Origin: Thiomicrorhabdus sp. Kp2
GTDB taxonomy: Bacteria; Pseudomonadota; Gammaproteobacteria; Thiomicrospirales; Thiomicrospiraceae
Assembly: GCF_000478585.1 (NCBI RefSeq)
Contig: NZ_ARWI01000001.1
Span: 1,116,001 to 1,180,000 of the forward strand
DNA length: 64,000 nucleotides
Direction of reading: 5' to 3'
The first letter of the stretch is position 1. Every line of letters begins with the position of its first letter. Shown in pieces: positions 18,501 to 28,254 of the stretch. Below the pieces are notes generated by a model. It did no database searches and had not been told where the DNA came from. It saw only the letters and a program-made list of their open reading frames with translations. Both the position numbers and the translations under genes were made by a program.

Positions 18501-18568
18501 AGTCGCCCGCTCACAACTGATGGATAACTGTAAAATAGCCGATTAAACCAAAATTATGGAATGTAAAT

Positions 18569-20524
18569 ATGAACCCCGTTAAAACCAATATTATTGACCA
18601 AGAATCTATTCAAGAGCGTAATTTACAGTTCTTTTTAAAGAATTTTCCTGGCGTGGTATCAACGGGTGAAGACGGTGATTTGGTGATTAATACCGACAAA
18701 CTAAAATTAGCATTAGACCCAAAAGCTCGTTTTGAAGAGAACGGCTATGAACTTAACTGGGTAGGCAAAAAAGAGGCCTACCACCAGGCCTATGCTAAAC
18801 AAACCAAAATTTTAAAACCATTACAAGATGACAGCAAACTGCAATCAAGTGATGATTTTTTAGCCGACACAACTGAAAACATTTTAATAAAAGGCGACAA
18901 CCTAGAAGCCCTTAAACTGCTTAAAGCCAGCTATTTTGAGCAGATTAAAATGATTTATATTGACCCGCCTTACAACACCAAAAGCGAAAACTTTATTTAC
19001 CGCGACAACTTTACCGACTCTGAAGACACTATTTTAGATGAGTTAGGTTACAGCGCCGACTATAAAGACTACATTCAAAACATCCAAGGTGCCCGAACCC
19101 ACAGTGGTTGGTTAAGTTTTATGTTTCCACGCCTATTATTGGCACGTGATTTATTAAAAGACGATGGCGTGATTTTTATCTCTATTGATGATAATGAACA
19201 AGCGAACTTAAAATTGCTGTGTGATGAAGTGTTTGGGGAAATCAATTTTGTTGAAAATGTCGTTTGGGAAAAGAAAGTAAGTCCATCAAACGATTCAAGT
19301 TACTTTAGCAATGATCACGAATATATTTTAATTTACGCTAAAAGTAAAACTGACAAAGTAATCAATAGGCTAGAAAGAACTTCAGAACATAACAAGTTTT
19401 ATAAAAATACCGATAATGACCCACGCGGACCTTGGAATTCAACCGCCCCTACATGTAATAAGAATAACAATGAGAGACCAAATTTATATTTTCCAATTAA
19501 CAATCCTAACACTGGCGAAGAAGTTTGGCCTAGAAAGGAAGCCGTTTGGGCATTCTCAAAAACAAAGATGAATGAACTACTTGCAGACAATAGAATTTAT
19601 TGGGGTGCTAATGGGAACTCAACTTCACCAAGGATCAAAAACTTTTTAAGCGAGGCAAAAAAAGTCGTCCCAAGAAGTATTCTTCATTATAAAACAGTTG
19701 GACACACCCAATCTGCAACTAATGAAATAAAGTCTCTACTGCCTGAAGCAGGTTTTAATTACCCCAAACCTTCTACATTAATTCGCCATTTAACAAAAAT
19801 AGCTCTTGGCGAAAATAAAGATGACACCATCCTCGACTTCTTCGCAGGCTCGGGCACCACAGGCCAAGCCGTAATGGATTTAAATGCGGAAGATGGTGGT
19901 AATCGTCAATTTATTTTAGTGCAACTGCCCGAAGCCATTGATGCTAAAAAACAAAAAGACGCTTATGAGTTTGTGACCAAAACCCTAAGTAAACCCGAGG
20001 CCACGATATTTGAAATTACCGCTGAGCGCTTACGCCGTGCAGGTGAAAAAATTAAAATCGACCATGCCAATAAAGACGGCATAGAAAATTTAGATATTGG
20101 TTTTAAAGCTTTTGAAATAACCGATGACCCAATGCAGCAGTTTTATAAACCTTTGCATGAGGTAACAGCCACAGATTTAGAACAGTTAGAAATGGCGCTT
20201 TCTCATGAAAGCAGTGAAGCCAATTTAAATACTATTTTGGTAAATTTATTGTTGGCCGAAAAACTGCCCCTTTCTACCCCTATTATTACACTACAAGAAA
20301 ATGCGCTTTATCAAGCGGCTAATGTGTTGTTAATTGTCAATGCCATTGCGTTAGAGTCCATTAAAACACACCTTCTAAACCGATCAGGCCTGGTAAAAGT
20401 AGAATATATTTGTGTGTATTCACCCAATATTAGCAGTGAAACCCGTGATCAGTTTAATCAGGAGTTAATACCAGCCCTTAAACAGACGGGGTTAGATGAA
20501 GCCCGCTTGCGATTTAGAGGGTAA
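18569..20524 (+). CDS. mod: Type III restriction-modification DNA methyltransferase (Mod)
   Basis: This 651-residue N6-adenine methyltransferase has motif IV DPPY at residues 132-135 in IDPPYNTKSENF, and motif I FAGSGTT at about 424-430; this order (IV before I) is the beta class typical of type III Mod. The target-recognition region lies between the motifs. It modifies the asymmetric recognition site on one strand and carries sequence specificity for the Res partner. ATG 18569 has GGAATG upstream. The res gene starts 4 bp after its stop. Recognition sequence cannot be predicted here. Confidence 0.95.
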   Translation: MNPVKTNIIDQESIQERNLQFFLKNFPGVVSTGEDGDLVINTDKLKLALDPKARFEENGYELNWVGKKEAYHQAYAKQTKILKPLQDDSKLQSSDDFLADTTENILIKGDNLEALKLLKASYFEQIKMIYIDPPYNTKSENFIYRDNFTDSEDTILDELGYSADYKDYIQNIQGARTHSGWLSFMFPRLLLARDLLKDDGVIFISIDDNEQANLKLLCDEVFGEINFVENVVWEKKVSPSNDSSYFSNDHEYILIYAKSKTDKVINRLERTSEHNKFYKNTDNDPRGPWNSTAPTCNKNNNERPNLYFPINNPNTGEEVWPRKEAVWAFSKTKMNELLADNRIYWGANGNSTSPRIKNFLSEAKKVVPRSILHYKTVGHTQSATNEIKSLLPEAGFNYPKPSTLIRHLTKIALGENKDDTILDFFAGSGTTGQAVMDLNAEDGGNRQFILVQLPEAIDAKKQKDAYEFVTKTLSKPEATIFEITAERLRRAGEKIKIDHANKDGIENLDIGFKAFEITDDPMQQFYKPLHEVTATDLEQLEMALSHESSEANLNTILVNLLLAEKLPLSTPIITLQENALYQAANVLLIVNAIALESIKTHLLNRSGLVKVEYICVYSPNISSETRDQFNQELIPALKQTGLDEARLRFRG

Positions 20525-20528
20525 GGGT

Positions 20529-23500
20529 ATGTTGACCAATGCAACGTTAAAAAATGCACCTTTAAAATTACAGTTTGAACGGCTAGATTATCAAGACCAA
20601 GCGGTAGCCGCTGTGTGTGATGTGTTTAAAGAGATTCCCTTTTTACCCCCTAAATACCCAGAGAGTAATCCCAGTTTTAATTTAAGCAATGCCCTGCATC
20701 GCAAAATATTAAAAACCAATATTGATGCCATTCGAGAACAACATAATGTTACCGAGGGCGAAGCGAAAATAAGCCATCAGTTAACCTTAGATATATTGAT
20801 GGAAACGGGTACTGGTAAAACCTTTACCTTTATTGAGACGATTTATCGTTTAAATCAACTGTATGGTTTGTCTAAATTTTTAATTTTAGTGCCCAGTACG
20901 GCTATTCGCCAAGGGGCGGTAAAAAACCTACAAATTACCAAAGAATTTTTTCAAAAAAGCTATGAAAAGAACTTAACGGTATTTAGTTATACACCAGAAA
21001 CCGTGTTTCGTTTTTGCAATGCCTCTAATGAAAATATATCGGTGATGATTTCGACCTATCAATCTTTTAACAAAGCCAGTAATGTTATTCATAAAAAGAC
21101 GGTGGAGCAAGGGTTAATTGGTAAAGCAACCAGTTATATTGATGCCATTGCCGCTTTAAAACCCGTGATTATTATTGATGAACCCCACCGCTTTGAAGGT
21201 AAAAAAACGGCTGAAAATATAGAGAAATTTAGGCCGTTATTTACGGTGCGTTATGGGGCAACGTTTAAAGAAAATCAACAAAAACAAAAATTTCAAAATT
21301 TGCTTTATACCTTAGACAGTATTACCGCCTTTAAAAAAGGTTTGGTAAAGAGTATTACCGTAGACACCATTGGTAATGAACAAGTAGACGCCCACTCTTT
21401 AGCGTTAATAGAGGTTAAAGGTGCTAAACAATCAGATTATCAAGCCAAACTAAAATATAAAGATATTGCGGGTAAAAACCAACAAGTGATACTTGAAAAA
21501 GGCGATAACTTAGGCCAAAAAGTAAAAATTGATTACCTAAGTGGTTATGTGGTTGAAAAACTCACTAAAAGTGAAGCGATTTTTACCAATGGGTTTAGTT
21601 TGCCGCTGGGTGAAGAAAATGCGACCTCTTACGGTATGTTGCTGGATGCTATGCAAACCGAAATTATTAGGCAAACCATTGAAACGCATTTTGAACGTGA
21701 AGAGGAGTTATTTGTTCAAGGCATTAAATCTTTAACCCTATTTTTTATTGATTCGGTAAGCAAGTATTTATTAGACAGTGGCGAGCCAGGTGAGTTGGTT
21801 AAAAAGTTTGAACAACTGTATGCCAAAAAACTGGGTGAGGTGTTAAAAACTAAAAGTTTAGATGCTAGCTATAGGGCTTATTTAGAACGCACTCAAGAAA
21901 ATATTGGCGACGTACATCAAGGCTATTTTTCTAAGTCGAATAAAGATAAAGATCTTGAAACGCAAATTGATTTAATTCTCAATAAAAAAGAGGAGTTGCT
22001 TTCGTTTAATACCGATTTACGTTTTATTTTTTCTATGTGGGCATTGCAAGAGGGTTGGGATAATCCTAATATTTTTACCTTGTGTAAATTGGCACCCAGC
22101 AATTCAAAAATTACTAAATTACAACAAATTGGCCGTGGGTTACGTTTGGCGGTGAATCAGTTTGGTGAACGAATTACTTCTGAGCATGAAGCATTTGATC
22201 AGGTAAATGAACTGAATGTGATTGTGCCTTCTACTGAGGGTAACTTTGTAGAATCGATTCAAAATGAAATTGCTCAAAACAGCTTAAAAATGCAAGGGCT
22301 TATTTTTGAAGCGGACTTATTGATTGACCTGAAAATCGCCCCCAATATCCGTCAAGCTCAGGCGTTGGTTGATGTTTTGGAAGACAATAAAATTGTTGAA
22401 TTAGATGATGACGATAAGGCGCACATCGTCGCAGATAAAAACACCTTTACTAATAAATGGCCAACGGTTCTGGCAAAGATTGAAGCGCATAAGCGTATTA
22501 AGGAGCCTAACTTAAAAGGTTTAGCTGAATTCTTTAAAGAGGTGTACATTGCTGAAACTAAGGTTAAATCAAAGTCTAAAGCGAAAAGAGCTCCCAAATT
22601 AATAAGAGTGAACGCTAATAAATATAATCAACATTTTAAAACTTTGTGGGACAACCTAAACCGAGATGCCGAACTTAAATATGATTTGAATTCAGATGAG
22701 TTTATTAAAATAGTCAACCAAGCTATTGCCAGTGAATTTAAAGTACAAGAAATTCAGATTAAAACCACACGCCATAAAGAAGTTGAAAATGTGGTACAAG
22801 AAGATGTAACCAGTTCCTACACAGCTGTTCAATATCATTCTGTTTTTAGCTTGTATGAGTTTGTAAAAGCCTTAGCCAATGCAACGAGATTAAGCTATAA
22901 AACGATAGCAACCATTTTAAAAGCGATGCCTACCAATCAGTTTGCAATGATTGCCAATAATGAAAACCAAGCGTTATTGGATTTAAAGGCGATTATTCTG
23001 AATGAGCTATATGCATTAATAGTCAATAAAATTAGTTATGATATTAAAGAAATTAGAACTAAGGCTACGAGTTTAACCAGAGCCGATGGCATTGTTTTAG
23101 ACTGGATTAATAAAGGCGCATGCGGCCGCATGGACCACGATATTAGTGTTAAGAAAACCCTTCTTGATAAATCACTCTATGATGAGAACTTTATTGAAAT
23201 TGATAGTGAGATTGAAGGCATTACCATTGAGGAATCTACCGACAAAAGCATTACCGTTTTTGCCAAGTTACCAAAAATAAAAATTCCTGTACCAAATGGT
23301 ACTTATAACCCTGATTTTGGTTATGTTGTGGACGGTGAAAATGGTAAAGCTCTCTATTTAGTTGTAGAAACAAAAGGGTATCCAACTGAGGCAGACATTC
23401 CATTACCTGAAAAAGTCAAAATTGCAGCAGCAAAACAATTTTTTAAAGCCTTAAAAGCGAAAGAAACAGGTATTGAAGTTCATTACAAAACCAAAATTGA

Positions 23501-23546
23501 TAACCAAGAATTAGCTAATTTACTGGGTGAGATCAGTAATAAATAG
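20529..23546 (+). CDS. res: Type III restriction endonuclease subunit (Res)
   Basis: The 1005-residue protein is a superfamily 2 helicase-nuclease. Walker A METGTGKTF is near residue 91, the DEPH box near 216, motif VI IGRGLRLAVNQ is near 530-545, and the C-terminal nuclease shows PDFGYVV ... VVETKG (PD-(D/E)XK) around 927-948. With Mod it cleaves DNA having two inversely oriented unmodified sites after ATP-driven translocation. An in-frame frame reaches back to 20496 inside mod, but ATG 20529 has TAAGGG upstream and directly follows the mod stop, so I prefer it. The gene appears intact, and is more AT-rich than the surrounding housekeeping genes. Confidence 0.94.
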   Translation: MLTNATLKNAPLKLQFERLDYQDQAVAAVCDVFKEIPFLPPKYPESNPSFNLSNALHRKILKTNIDAIREQHNVTEGEAKISHQLTLDILMETGTGKTFTFIETIYRLNQLYGLSKFLILVPSTAIRQGAVKNLQITKEFFQKSYEKNLTVFSYTPETVFRFCNASNENISVMISTYQSFNKASNVIHKKTVEQGLIGKATSYIDAIAALKPVIIIDEPHRFEGKKTAENIEKFRPLFTVRYGATFKENQQKQKFQNLLYTLDSITAFKKGLVKSITVDTIGNEQVDAHSLALIEVKGAKQSDYQAKLKYKDIAGKNQQVILEKGDNLGQKVKIDYLSGYVVEKLTKSEAIFTNGFSLPLGEENATSYGMLLDAMQTEIIRQTIETHFEREEELFVQGIKSLTLFFIDSVSKYLLDSGEPGELVKKFEQLYAKKLGEVLKTKSLDASYRAYLERTQENIGDVHQGYFSKSNKDKDLETQIDLILNKKEELLSFNTDLRFIFSMWALQEGWDNPNIFTLCKLAPSNSKITKLQQIGRGLRLAVNQFGERITSEHEAFDQVNELNVIVPSTEGNFVESIQNEIAQNSLKMQGLIFEADLLIDLKIAPNIRQAQALVDVLEDNKIVELDDDDKAHIVADKNTFTNKWPTVLAKIEAHKRIKEPNLKGLAEFFKEVYIAETKVKSKSKAKRAPKLIRVNANKYNQHFKTLWDNLNRDAELKYDLNSDEFIKIVNQAIASEFKVQEIQIKTTRHKEVENVVQEDVTSSYTAVQYHSVFSLYEFVKALANATRLSYKTIATILKAMPTNQFAMIANNENQALLDLKAIILNELYALIVNKISYDIKEIRTKATSLTRADGIVLDWINKGACGRMDHDISVKKTLLDKSLYDENFIEIDSEIEGITIEESTDKSITVFAKLPKIKIPVPNGTYNPDFGYVVDGENGKALYLVVETKGYPTEADIPLPEKVKIAAAKQFFKALKAKETGIEVHYKTKIDNQELANLLGEISNK

Positions 23547-23623
23547 AAAGCTCTACTAAACAATTTTTGATATTGAATATTGATTTACAGTGTTTAAATA
23601 AACTTTGTTACTTAAAAGATTTA

Positions 23624-23633
23624 CCAGGCCTGG
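23624..23633. repeat. CCAGGCCTGG palindrome, intergenic copy
   Basis: Exact copy between the convergent res and DUF3240 genes. A near copy (ACAGGCCTGG, 23647-23656) follows 13 bp later. Confidence 0.9.
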
Positions 23634-23676
23634 TCATATTGAATTTACAGGCCTGGTAGTTTTTGTTTTTAATACG

Positions 23677-23979
23677 TTAAAGCACACCCGATTCTAATAC
23701 AGGTGTCACCAGATAGTGACAATCGATCCTTGGATGCTCTGTTTTAAGATACGCTAAAATATGAGTGTACTCTTCTTGTGTGGTGATAATCTCAACTTGC
23801 ACCTTTGCCAAATACCCCGCCACTTGCTCTTCGATTTCTTCAAGTTCATGTTCATTACTGTATGAACGTATCGACACACTTTTAAATTCAATTTGCGACT
23901 TTTCATACACTAATAAACTGTCTGAAACAGAAGCAAAAACACCTTCATCCAAAATGAGCTTTAATAATACGCCTGACAT
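23677..23979 (-). CDS. DUF3240-family protein of a metal-efflux operon
   Basis: The 100-residue protein resembles DUF3240, small cytosolic ferredoxin-like/PII-like proteins found beside heavy-metal RND pumps. It is acidic in the middle (EHELEEIEEQVAGYL) and ends with a beta segment (CHYLVTPVLESGVL). It follows the RND pump gene with a 1-bp gap, the last gene of the efflux operon. Its function is unknown; a role in sensing or regulating the pump is inference. Confidence 0.7.
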   Translation of the reverse strand: MSGVLLKLILDEGVFASVSDSLLVYEKSQIEFKSVSIRSYSNEHELEEIEEQVAGYLAKVQVEIITTQEEYTHILAYLKTEHPRIDCHYLVTPVLESGVL

Positions 23980-23980
23980 A

Positions 23981-26900
23981 CTAGGCTCCTTTTTTTAAAT
24001 AGTTAAGCTGTGTGCCTTGCCCAAACAATCGATAGAAAATCGGCAAAATTAATAAGGTTAAAAGCGTGGACGAAATCAATCCACCAATCACCACAATGGC
24101 TAATGGGCGTTGAATTTCAGAACCAGGCCCTGTTGCAAAAACTAAAGGCACTAAACCTAAAGCCGCAATACTGGCTGTCATTAAGACTGGGCGAAGACGA
24201 CGCATTGCACCCTCTACAACCACTTCAGTAATAGAGATACCTGAGGCCATCAACTGATTAAAGTAGGAGATCATCACCACCCCGTTTAGCACCGCAATAC
24301 CTAACAGGGCAATAAAGCCAACTGACGCGGGTACAGAAAGATATTCACCCGTTATCCACAGGGCGGAAATCCCGCCAATTAAGGCAAAAGGTACATTGGT
24401 CAAAATCATGGCGGCCTGCGGAACGGACTTAAAAGTACTGAATAAAATAATAAAAATCAGAACTAAAGCGATGGGCACTACCACGGCGAGTTTACTGGCC
24501 GCACGTTGTTGGTTTTCAAACTTGCCCCCCCATTCAAAGTAATAACCTGCGGGGATATTCATTTTGGCGGCTTTTAATTTAGCCTCTTCAACAAACCCAA
24601 CTAAGTCACGCCCTTTTACATTGGATACCACCACCGCAAAACGTTTACTTTGTTCACGCTGAATAGAGACAGGCCCTTCAACCTCTTTGGCGTTCACTAA
24701 CTGACTTAAAAGCACCGTTTGACCACTCTCTAACGCAATAGGCTGCTGTAACATCTCCTGTTTAGAAGATTTATACGACTCTGGTGCTCTGACCATTAAT
24801 GGAATGCGACGAATACCTTGGTATAACATACCTGCTTCTAACCCATTCACCTGAGCACGTAATATCGCTTGCACATCATTCACACTTAAACCAAATTTAG
24901 CGGCCGTCTCTTTGTTGATTTCTAACTGAAGGTAACGCAACCCTTCATTAGTTGGGGTAAAGACATCTTCAGCGCCGTCAATCGCACTGACCGTCTCTAC
25001 CATCTTTTTAGCAACCTCATTGAGTTGCTCAGGGTCATCGCCAAAAATCTTAATGGCCACATCGCCACGCGCCCCCGTTAACATCTCATCAACACGCATT
25101 TGAATGGGCTGGGTAAAGGCAAAATTCACACCTGGGAAATGTGCTTCTAAACCATTACGAATTTCATCGATAAGCACTTCTTTGGTTTCCATTCGCCATT
25201 CTGTTTTTGGTTTAAGTACTAAAAAGCTATCCGTATCATTCAATCCCATGGGATCCATTCCAAGCTCATCTGAGCCCACACGGGCAATAATACGCTCTAC
25301 TTCAGGAATATTTTTTAACAAATACTTTTGTACCTGCTTATCCATATTCACCGTCTCTTTTAGACTGATGGATGGCAGCTTTTCAATCTGCATAACGATA
25401 TAACCTTCGTCCATCTGAGGAATAAAGGTTTTACCCACTTGGGTATAAATAAACCCTGCAAACACCAAACCCAATAATGCAATGGAGATCATTTTTTTAC
25501 TGTTCGCTAAACTCCAAGTTAACACGGGGCGATAGATTTTAAGTAGCTTCTCAATTAACCAAGGTTCTTTATGGCTTGGTTTACCTAACATGAAAGAAGC
25601 CAGAGTAGGAATAATGGTTAATGAGAGTAGCAGCGCACTACCCAAAGCAAAGATAATCGTTAAGGCAACAGGTACAAACAATTTACCCTCTAAACCTTCA
25701 AGCGTTAATAACGGCAAGAACACCGTCATAATAATTAAAATACCCGAGATAACTGGTACAGAAACCTCTTGTACCGCTCGGTAAATAATATGGAGTTTTG
25801 GCAGGCCTGCTCGGTCTTTTTCTTGATGGGTGACAATGTTTTCAACCACCACTACGGCGGCATCCACCAACATACCAATGGCAATGGTTAAACCACCTAA
25901 TGACATTAAGTTGGCCGATAAGCCAAACTGATTCATTAAAATAAAGGTGAGCAGTGCCGCCAAAGGTAGAATCAAGGCTACCGTTAAAGCGGCACGCAAA
26001 TTACCCAAAAAGATAAACAAAACCAAAACAACCAAAATGACCGCTTCGGTTAAAGCACCCGATACCGTTTCAATCGCTTGAGAAATTAGGTCTTTACGGT
26101 TGTAAAAAACATTAATCGAAATACCTTCAGGTAAAGCACGTTCAATATCGGCTAAACGGGTTTCAATACCTGATACCACATCACGGGCATTGGCGCCTTT
26201 TAGTGCCATCACCAAACCTTCAACCGCTTCCTGACCATTTTGAGTCACTGCACCATTACGGTACAGGGAATCAATCTCCACCTTAGCCAAATCTTTCACG
26301 TAAATTGGGCGATTGCCTTGGTAATCGACAATGATATTTTCAATATCGTCAATATTGGTTAAGTTACCTAATGTTCTTACTAATAGAACCTCTTCACCTT
26401 GGTTAACGCGCCCAGCCCCATCATTTTGGTTATGAGTTTGAATAGCCTCAATTAAACGGGCCAGTGAAATTTCAGAACTACTTAATTTATTAAAGTCTGG
26501 CTTAACGGCAAAGACGCGCACATTTCCACCTAAGGCATTTACATCTGCAACCCCTGGAACGGAACGTAAGGCAGGACGAATCACCCAATCCAATAGATCA
26601 CGCTTTTCCATATTGTTCAGTGTATTACCGTCGATAGTAAACATAAAAATATCACTTAACGGGGTGGATAATGGCGCCATTCCGCCCGTTACACCACTTG
26701 GCAAATCAACACCATTCAAGCGCTCAGCTACCAATTGGCGTGCCCAATAAATATCCGTACCCTCAGCAAAGTTTAAGGTAATATCCGCAATCGCATATTT
26801 GGCTAACGAACGTAATAAGGTCTCTTTTGGAATACCTAACAACTCTTGCTCTAAAGGCGCAATGACTCTCTGCTCAACCTCTGTTGGCGTCATGCCAGGC

Positions 26901-27055
26901 GCTTTAAATATCATTTTTACCTGAACAGGCGAAACATCAGGAAAGGCATCAATAGGCGTTTTTTGAAACGCCATCCAGCCACCTGCTGTTAGCGCAAAAA
27001 TAACTAATAGCACAAAGATACGCTGGGTTAAGAAAAACTGTATTAAACGGTTCAT
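23981..27055 (-). CDS. CzcA/CusA-family heavy-metal efflux RND transporter
   Basis: The 1024-residue inner-membrane pump has the RND pattern: one helix at residues 13-30, a large periplasmic loop, helices 2-6, helix 7 near 525, a second loop, and helices 8-12. The TM4 segment GGLTIAIGMLVDAAVVVVENI carries the acidic proton-relay residue and the ENI signature of the heavy-metal subfamily. It would export a divalent or monovalent metal ion across both membranes with the adaptor and outer-membrane factor encoded upstream. The metal cannot be assigned securely. Gene order C-B-A and 2-bp spacing from the adaptor gene support one complex. Confidence 0.93.
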   Translation of the reverse strand: MNRLIQFFLTQRIFVLLVIFALTAGGWMAFQKTPIDAFPDVSPVQVKMIFKAPGMTPTEVEQRVIAPLEQELLGIPKETLLRSLAKYAIADITLNFAEGTDIYWARQLVAERLNGVDLPSGVTGGMAPLSTPLSDIFMFTIDGNTLNNMEKRDLLDWVIRPALRSVPGVADVNALGGNVRVFAVKPDFNKLSSSEISLARLIEAIQTHNQNDGAGRVNQGEEVLLVRTLGNLTNIDDIENIIVDYQGNRPIYVKDLAKVEIDSLYRNGAVTQNGQEAVEGLVMALKGANARDVVSGIETRLADIERALPEGISINVFYNRKDLISQAIETVSGALTEAVILVVLVLFIFLGNLRAALTVALILPLAALLTFILMNQFGLSANLMSLGGLTIAIGMLVDAAVVVVENIVTHQEKDRAGLPKLHIIYRAVQEVSVPVISGILIIMTVFLPLLTLEGLEGKLFVPVALTIIFALGSALLLSLTIIPTLASFMLGKPSHKEPWLIEKLLKIYRPVLTWSLANSKKMISIALLGLVFAGFIYTQVGKTFIPQMDEGYIVMQIEKLPSISLKETVNMDKQVQKYLLKNIPEVERIIARVGSDELGMDPMGLNDTDSFLVLKPKTEWRMETKEVLIDEIRNGLEAHFPGVNFAFTQPIQMRVDEMLTGARGDVAIKIFGDDPEQLNEVAKKMVETVSAIDGAEDVFTPTNEGLRYLQLEINKETAAKFGLSVNDVQAILRAQVNGLEAGMLYQGIRRIPLMVRAPESYKSSKQEMLQQPIALESGQTVLLSQLVNAKEVEGPVSIQREQSKRFAVVVSNVKGRDLVGFVEEAKLKAAKMNIPAGYYFEWGGKFENQQRAASKLAVVVPIALVLIFIILFSTFKSVPQAAMILTNVPFALIGGISALWITGEYLSVPASVGFIALLGIAVLNGVVMISYFNQLMASGISITEVVVEGAMRRLRPVLMTASIAALGLVPLVFATGPGSEIQRPLAIVVIGGLISSTLLTLLILPIFYRLFGQGTQLNYLKKGA

Positions 27056-27057
27056 AG

Positions 27058-28254
27058 CTATTCCTCACCCTCTTCGGCCATTAAGCTATTTTTAAGACTT
27101 GAGGCTCCATGAATCACAACAACACTGTTTTCATTTATATCACTGGCTTTTACAGGCGTAAAAAACAGTTGGCCATTATGGGTTTGTAAAACATGAATAG
27201 GGATAGCTTTAATCTCAGCAGACTGTTGTACAAAAATAATGTCTTGGCTATTAATCGTGGTTAATGCCCCCAAAGCCGTTTGATAAGCAGGTTGCTCATA
27301 CTGAAAATGCACTTTAAACAGCTGGCCTGGTTTTATGGCAAAATCCGCATTATCGAACACGGTATGCACTTCAACAGACTGGGTCATTGGGTTAACAAAG
27401 TCGGCAATATGCGCAACTTTACCTTGTTTAGTGACATCAACAACACTCACAGATTGGCCTTCTGACAAGGTATTGGCATCCGCAATAGGCACTTCTAAAT
27501 CAATAACAATAGGGTTTGTTTGAGCGATAGAAACCACTACTGACTGTTCAGCGACACGCTCACCGATTTTGACCTTAACATCAAACAGCTCTCCCGTAAC
27601 TGGAGCAACTAAATCAAGCTCGGCAGATTGAATTTGTTGGGTATTTTCCAATGTCTCGACAGATTTCGGATTCATACCTAAAAACAGTAAATTCTGTTTT
27701 TGTTGAGATTTAAGTTGCGAGAGTTTTCTGACACTAGCTTCCAGCTGTTGACGCTGCTTACTAGAGATTGCACCTGTTTGACTTAACGATTTTGCACGTT
27801 TTAAAGCCGCTATTTCCGCTTTTAAATCCGCCAAAGTTGAGACAAAATCACTCTGCAACTTTTGTAATTCACTACTGTAAACCGTGGCAATTAAATCGCC
27901 TTTATCAACATGACCATGCACATGATGCAAAGCGGTAATTTGGCCAGACATTGGCATCGTCACCACATAACGCTGATTAATCGGCACAATACTTTCTGCG
28001 ATAAAAGCACTACTTGGATAAGAAGTAACCGCTGCTACTGTCTGCGTTTTGATTGCAAGCGCTTCCATTTGTTCAGAAGAGAGATTCATTGTTGGCAATG
28101 CAGAGTTTTGAGAAATAGCAGATTCAACCGCATTTGCAGAAGACAGGTAGCTCATTGCTGAAACCAGCAAAACAAGAGAGGCTGTTACCTTTGATTGTTT
28201 ACAAAACTGAGCAAAATAGTCGTTTTTAGTTTGCGTTAAAAATGAAGTTTGCAT
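27058..28254 (-). CDS. Efflux RND periplasmic adaptor (CzcB/CusB-like)
   Basis: The 398-residue membrane-fusion protein has a hydrophobic N-terminal segment (about residues 22-42, ending SSANA before the mature protein), a barrel-sandwich with a long coiled-coil hairpin (about 130-200) and beta-barrel domains. It bridges the RND pump and the TolC-like channel. The start ATG overlaps the stop of the outer-membrane gene by 1 bp (TAATG), so the two are coupled. No His-rich metal-binding extension is visible. Confidence 0.88.
   Translation of the reverse strand: MQTSFLTQTKNDYFAQFCKQSKVTASLVLLVSAMSYLSSANAVESAISQNSALPTMNLSSEQMEALAIKTQTVAAVTSYPSSAFIAESIVPINQRYVVTMPMSGQITALHHVHGHVDKGDLIATVYSSELQKLQSDFVSTLADLKAEIAALKRAKSLSQTGAISSKQRQQLEASVRKLSQLKSQQKQNLLFLGMNPKSVETLENTQQIQSAELDLVAPVTGELFDVKVKIGERVAEQSVVVSIAQTNPIVIDLEVPIADANTLSEGQSVSVVDVTKQGKVAHIADFVNPMTQSVEVHTVFDNADFAIKPGQLFKVHFQYEQPAYQTALGALTTINSQDIIFVQQSAEIKAIPIHVLQTHNGQLFFTPVKASDINENSVVVIHGASSLKNSLMAEEGEE

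Noticed and set aside
27325-27335. Extra palindrome copies such as TGGCCTGG and AGGCCCTG
   Set aside because: They lack the AGGCCT core, so they were not counted as members of the palindrome family.
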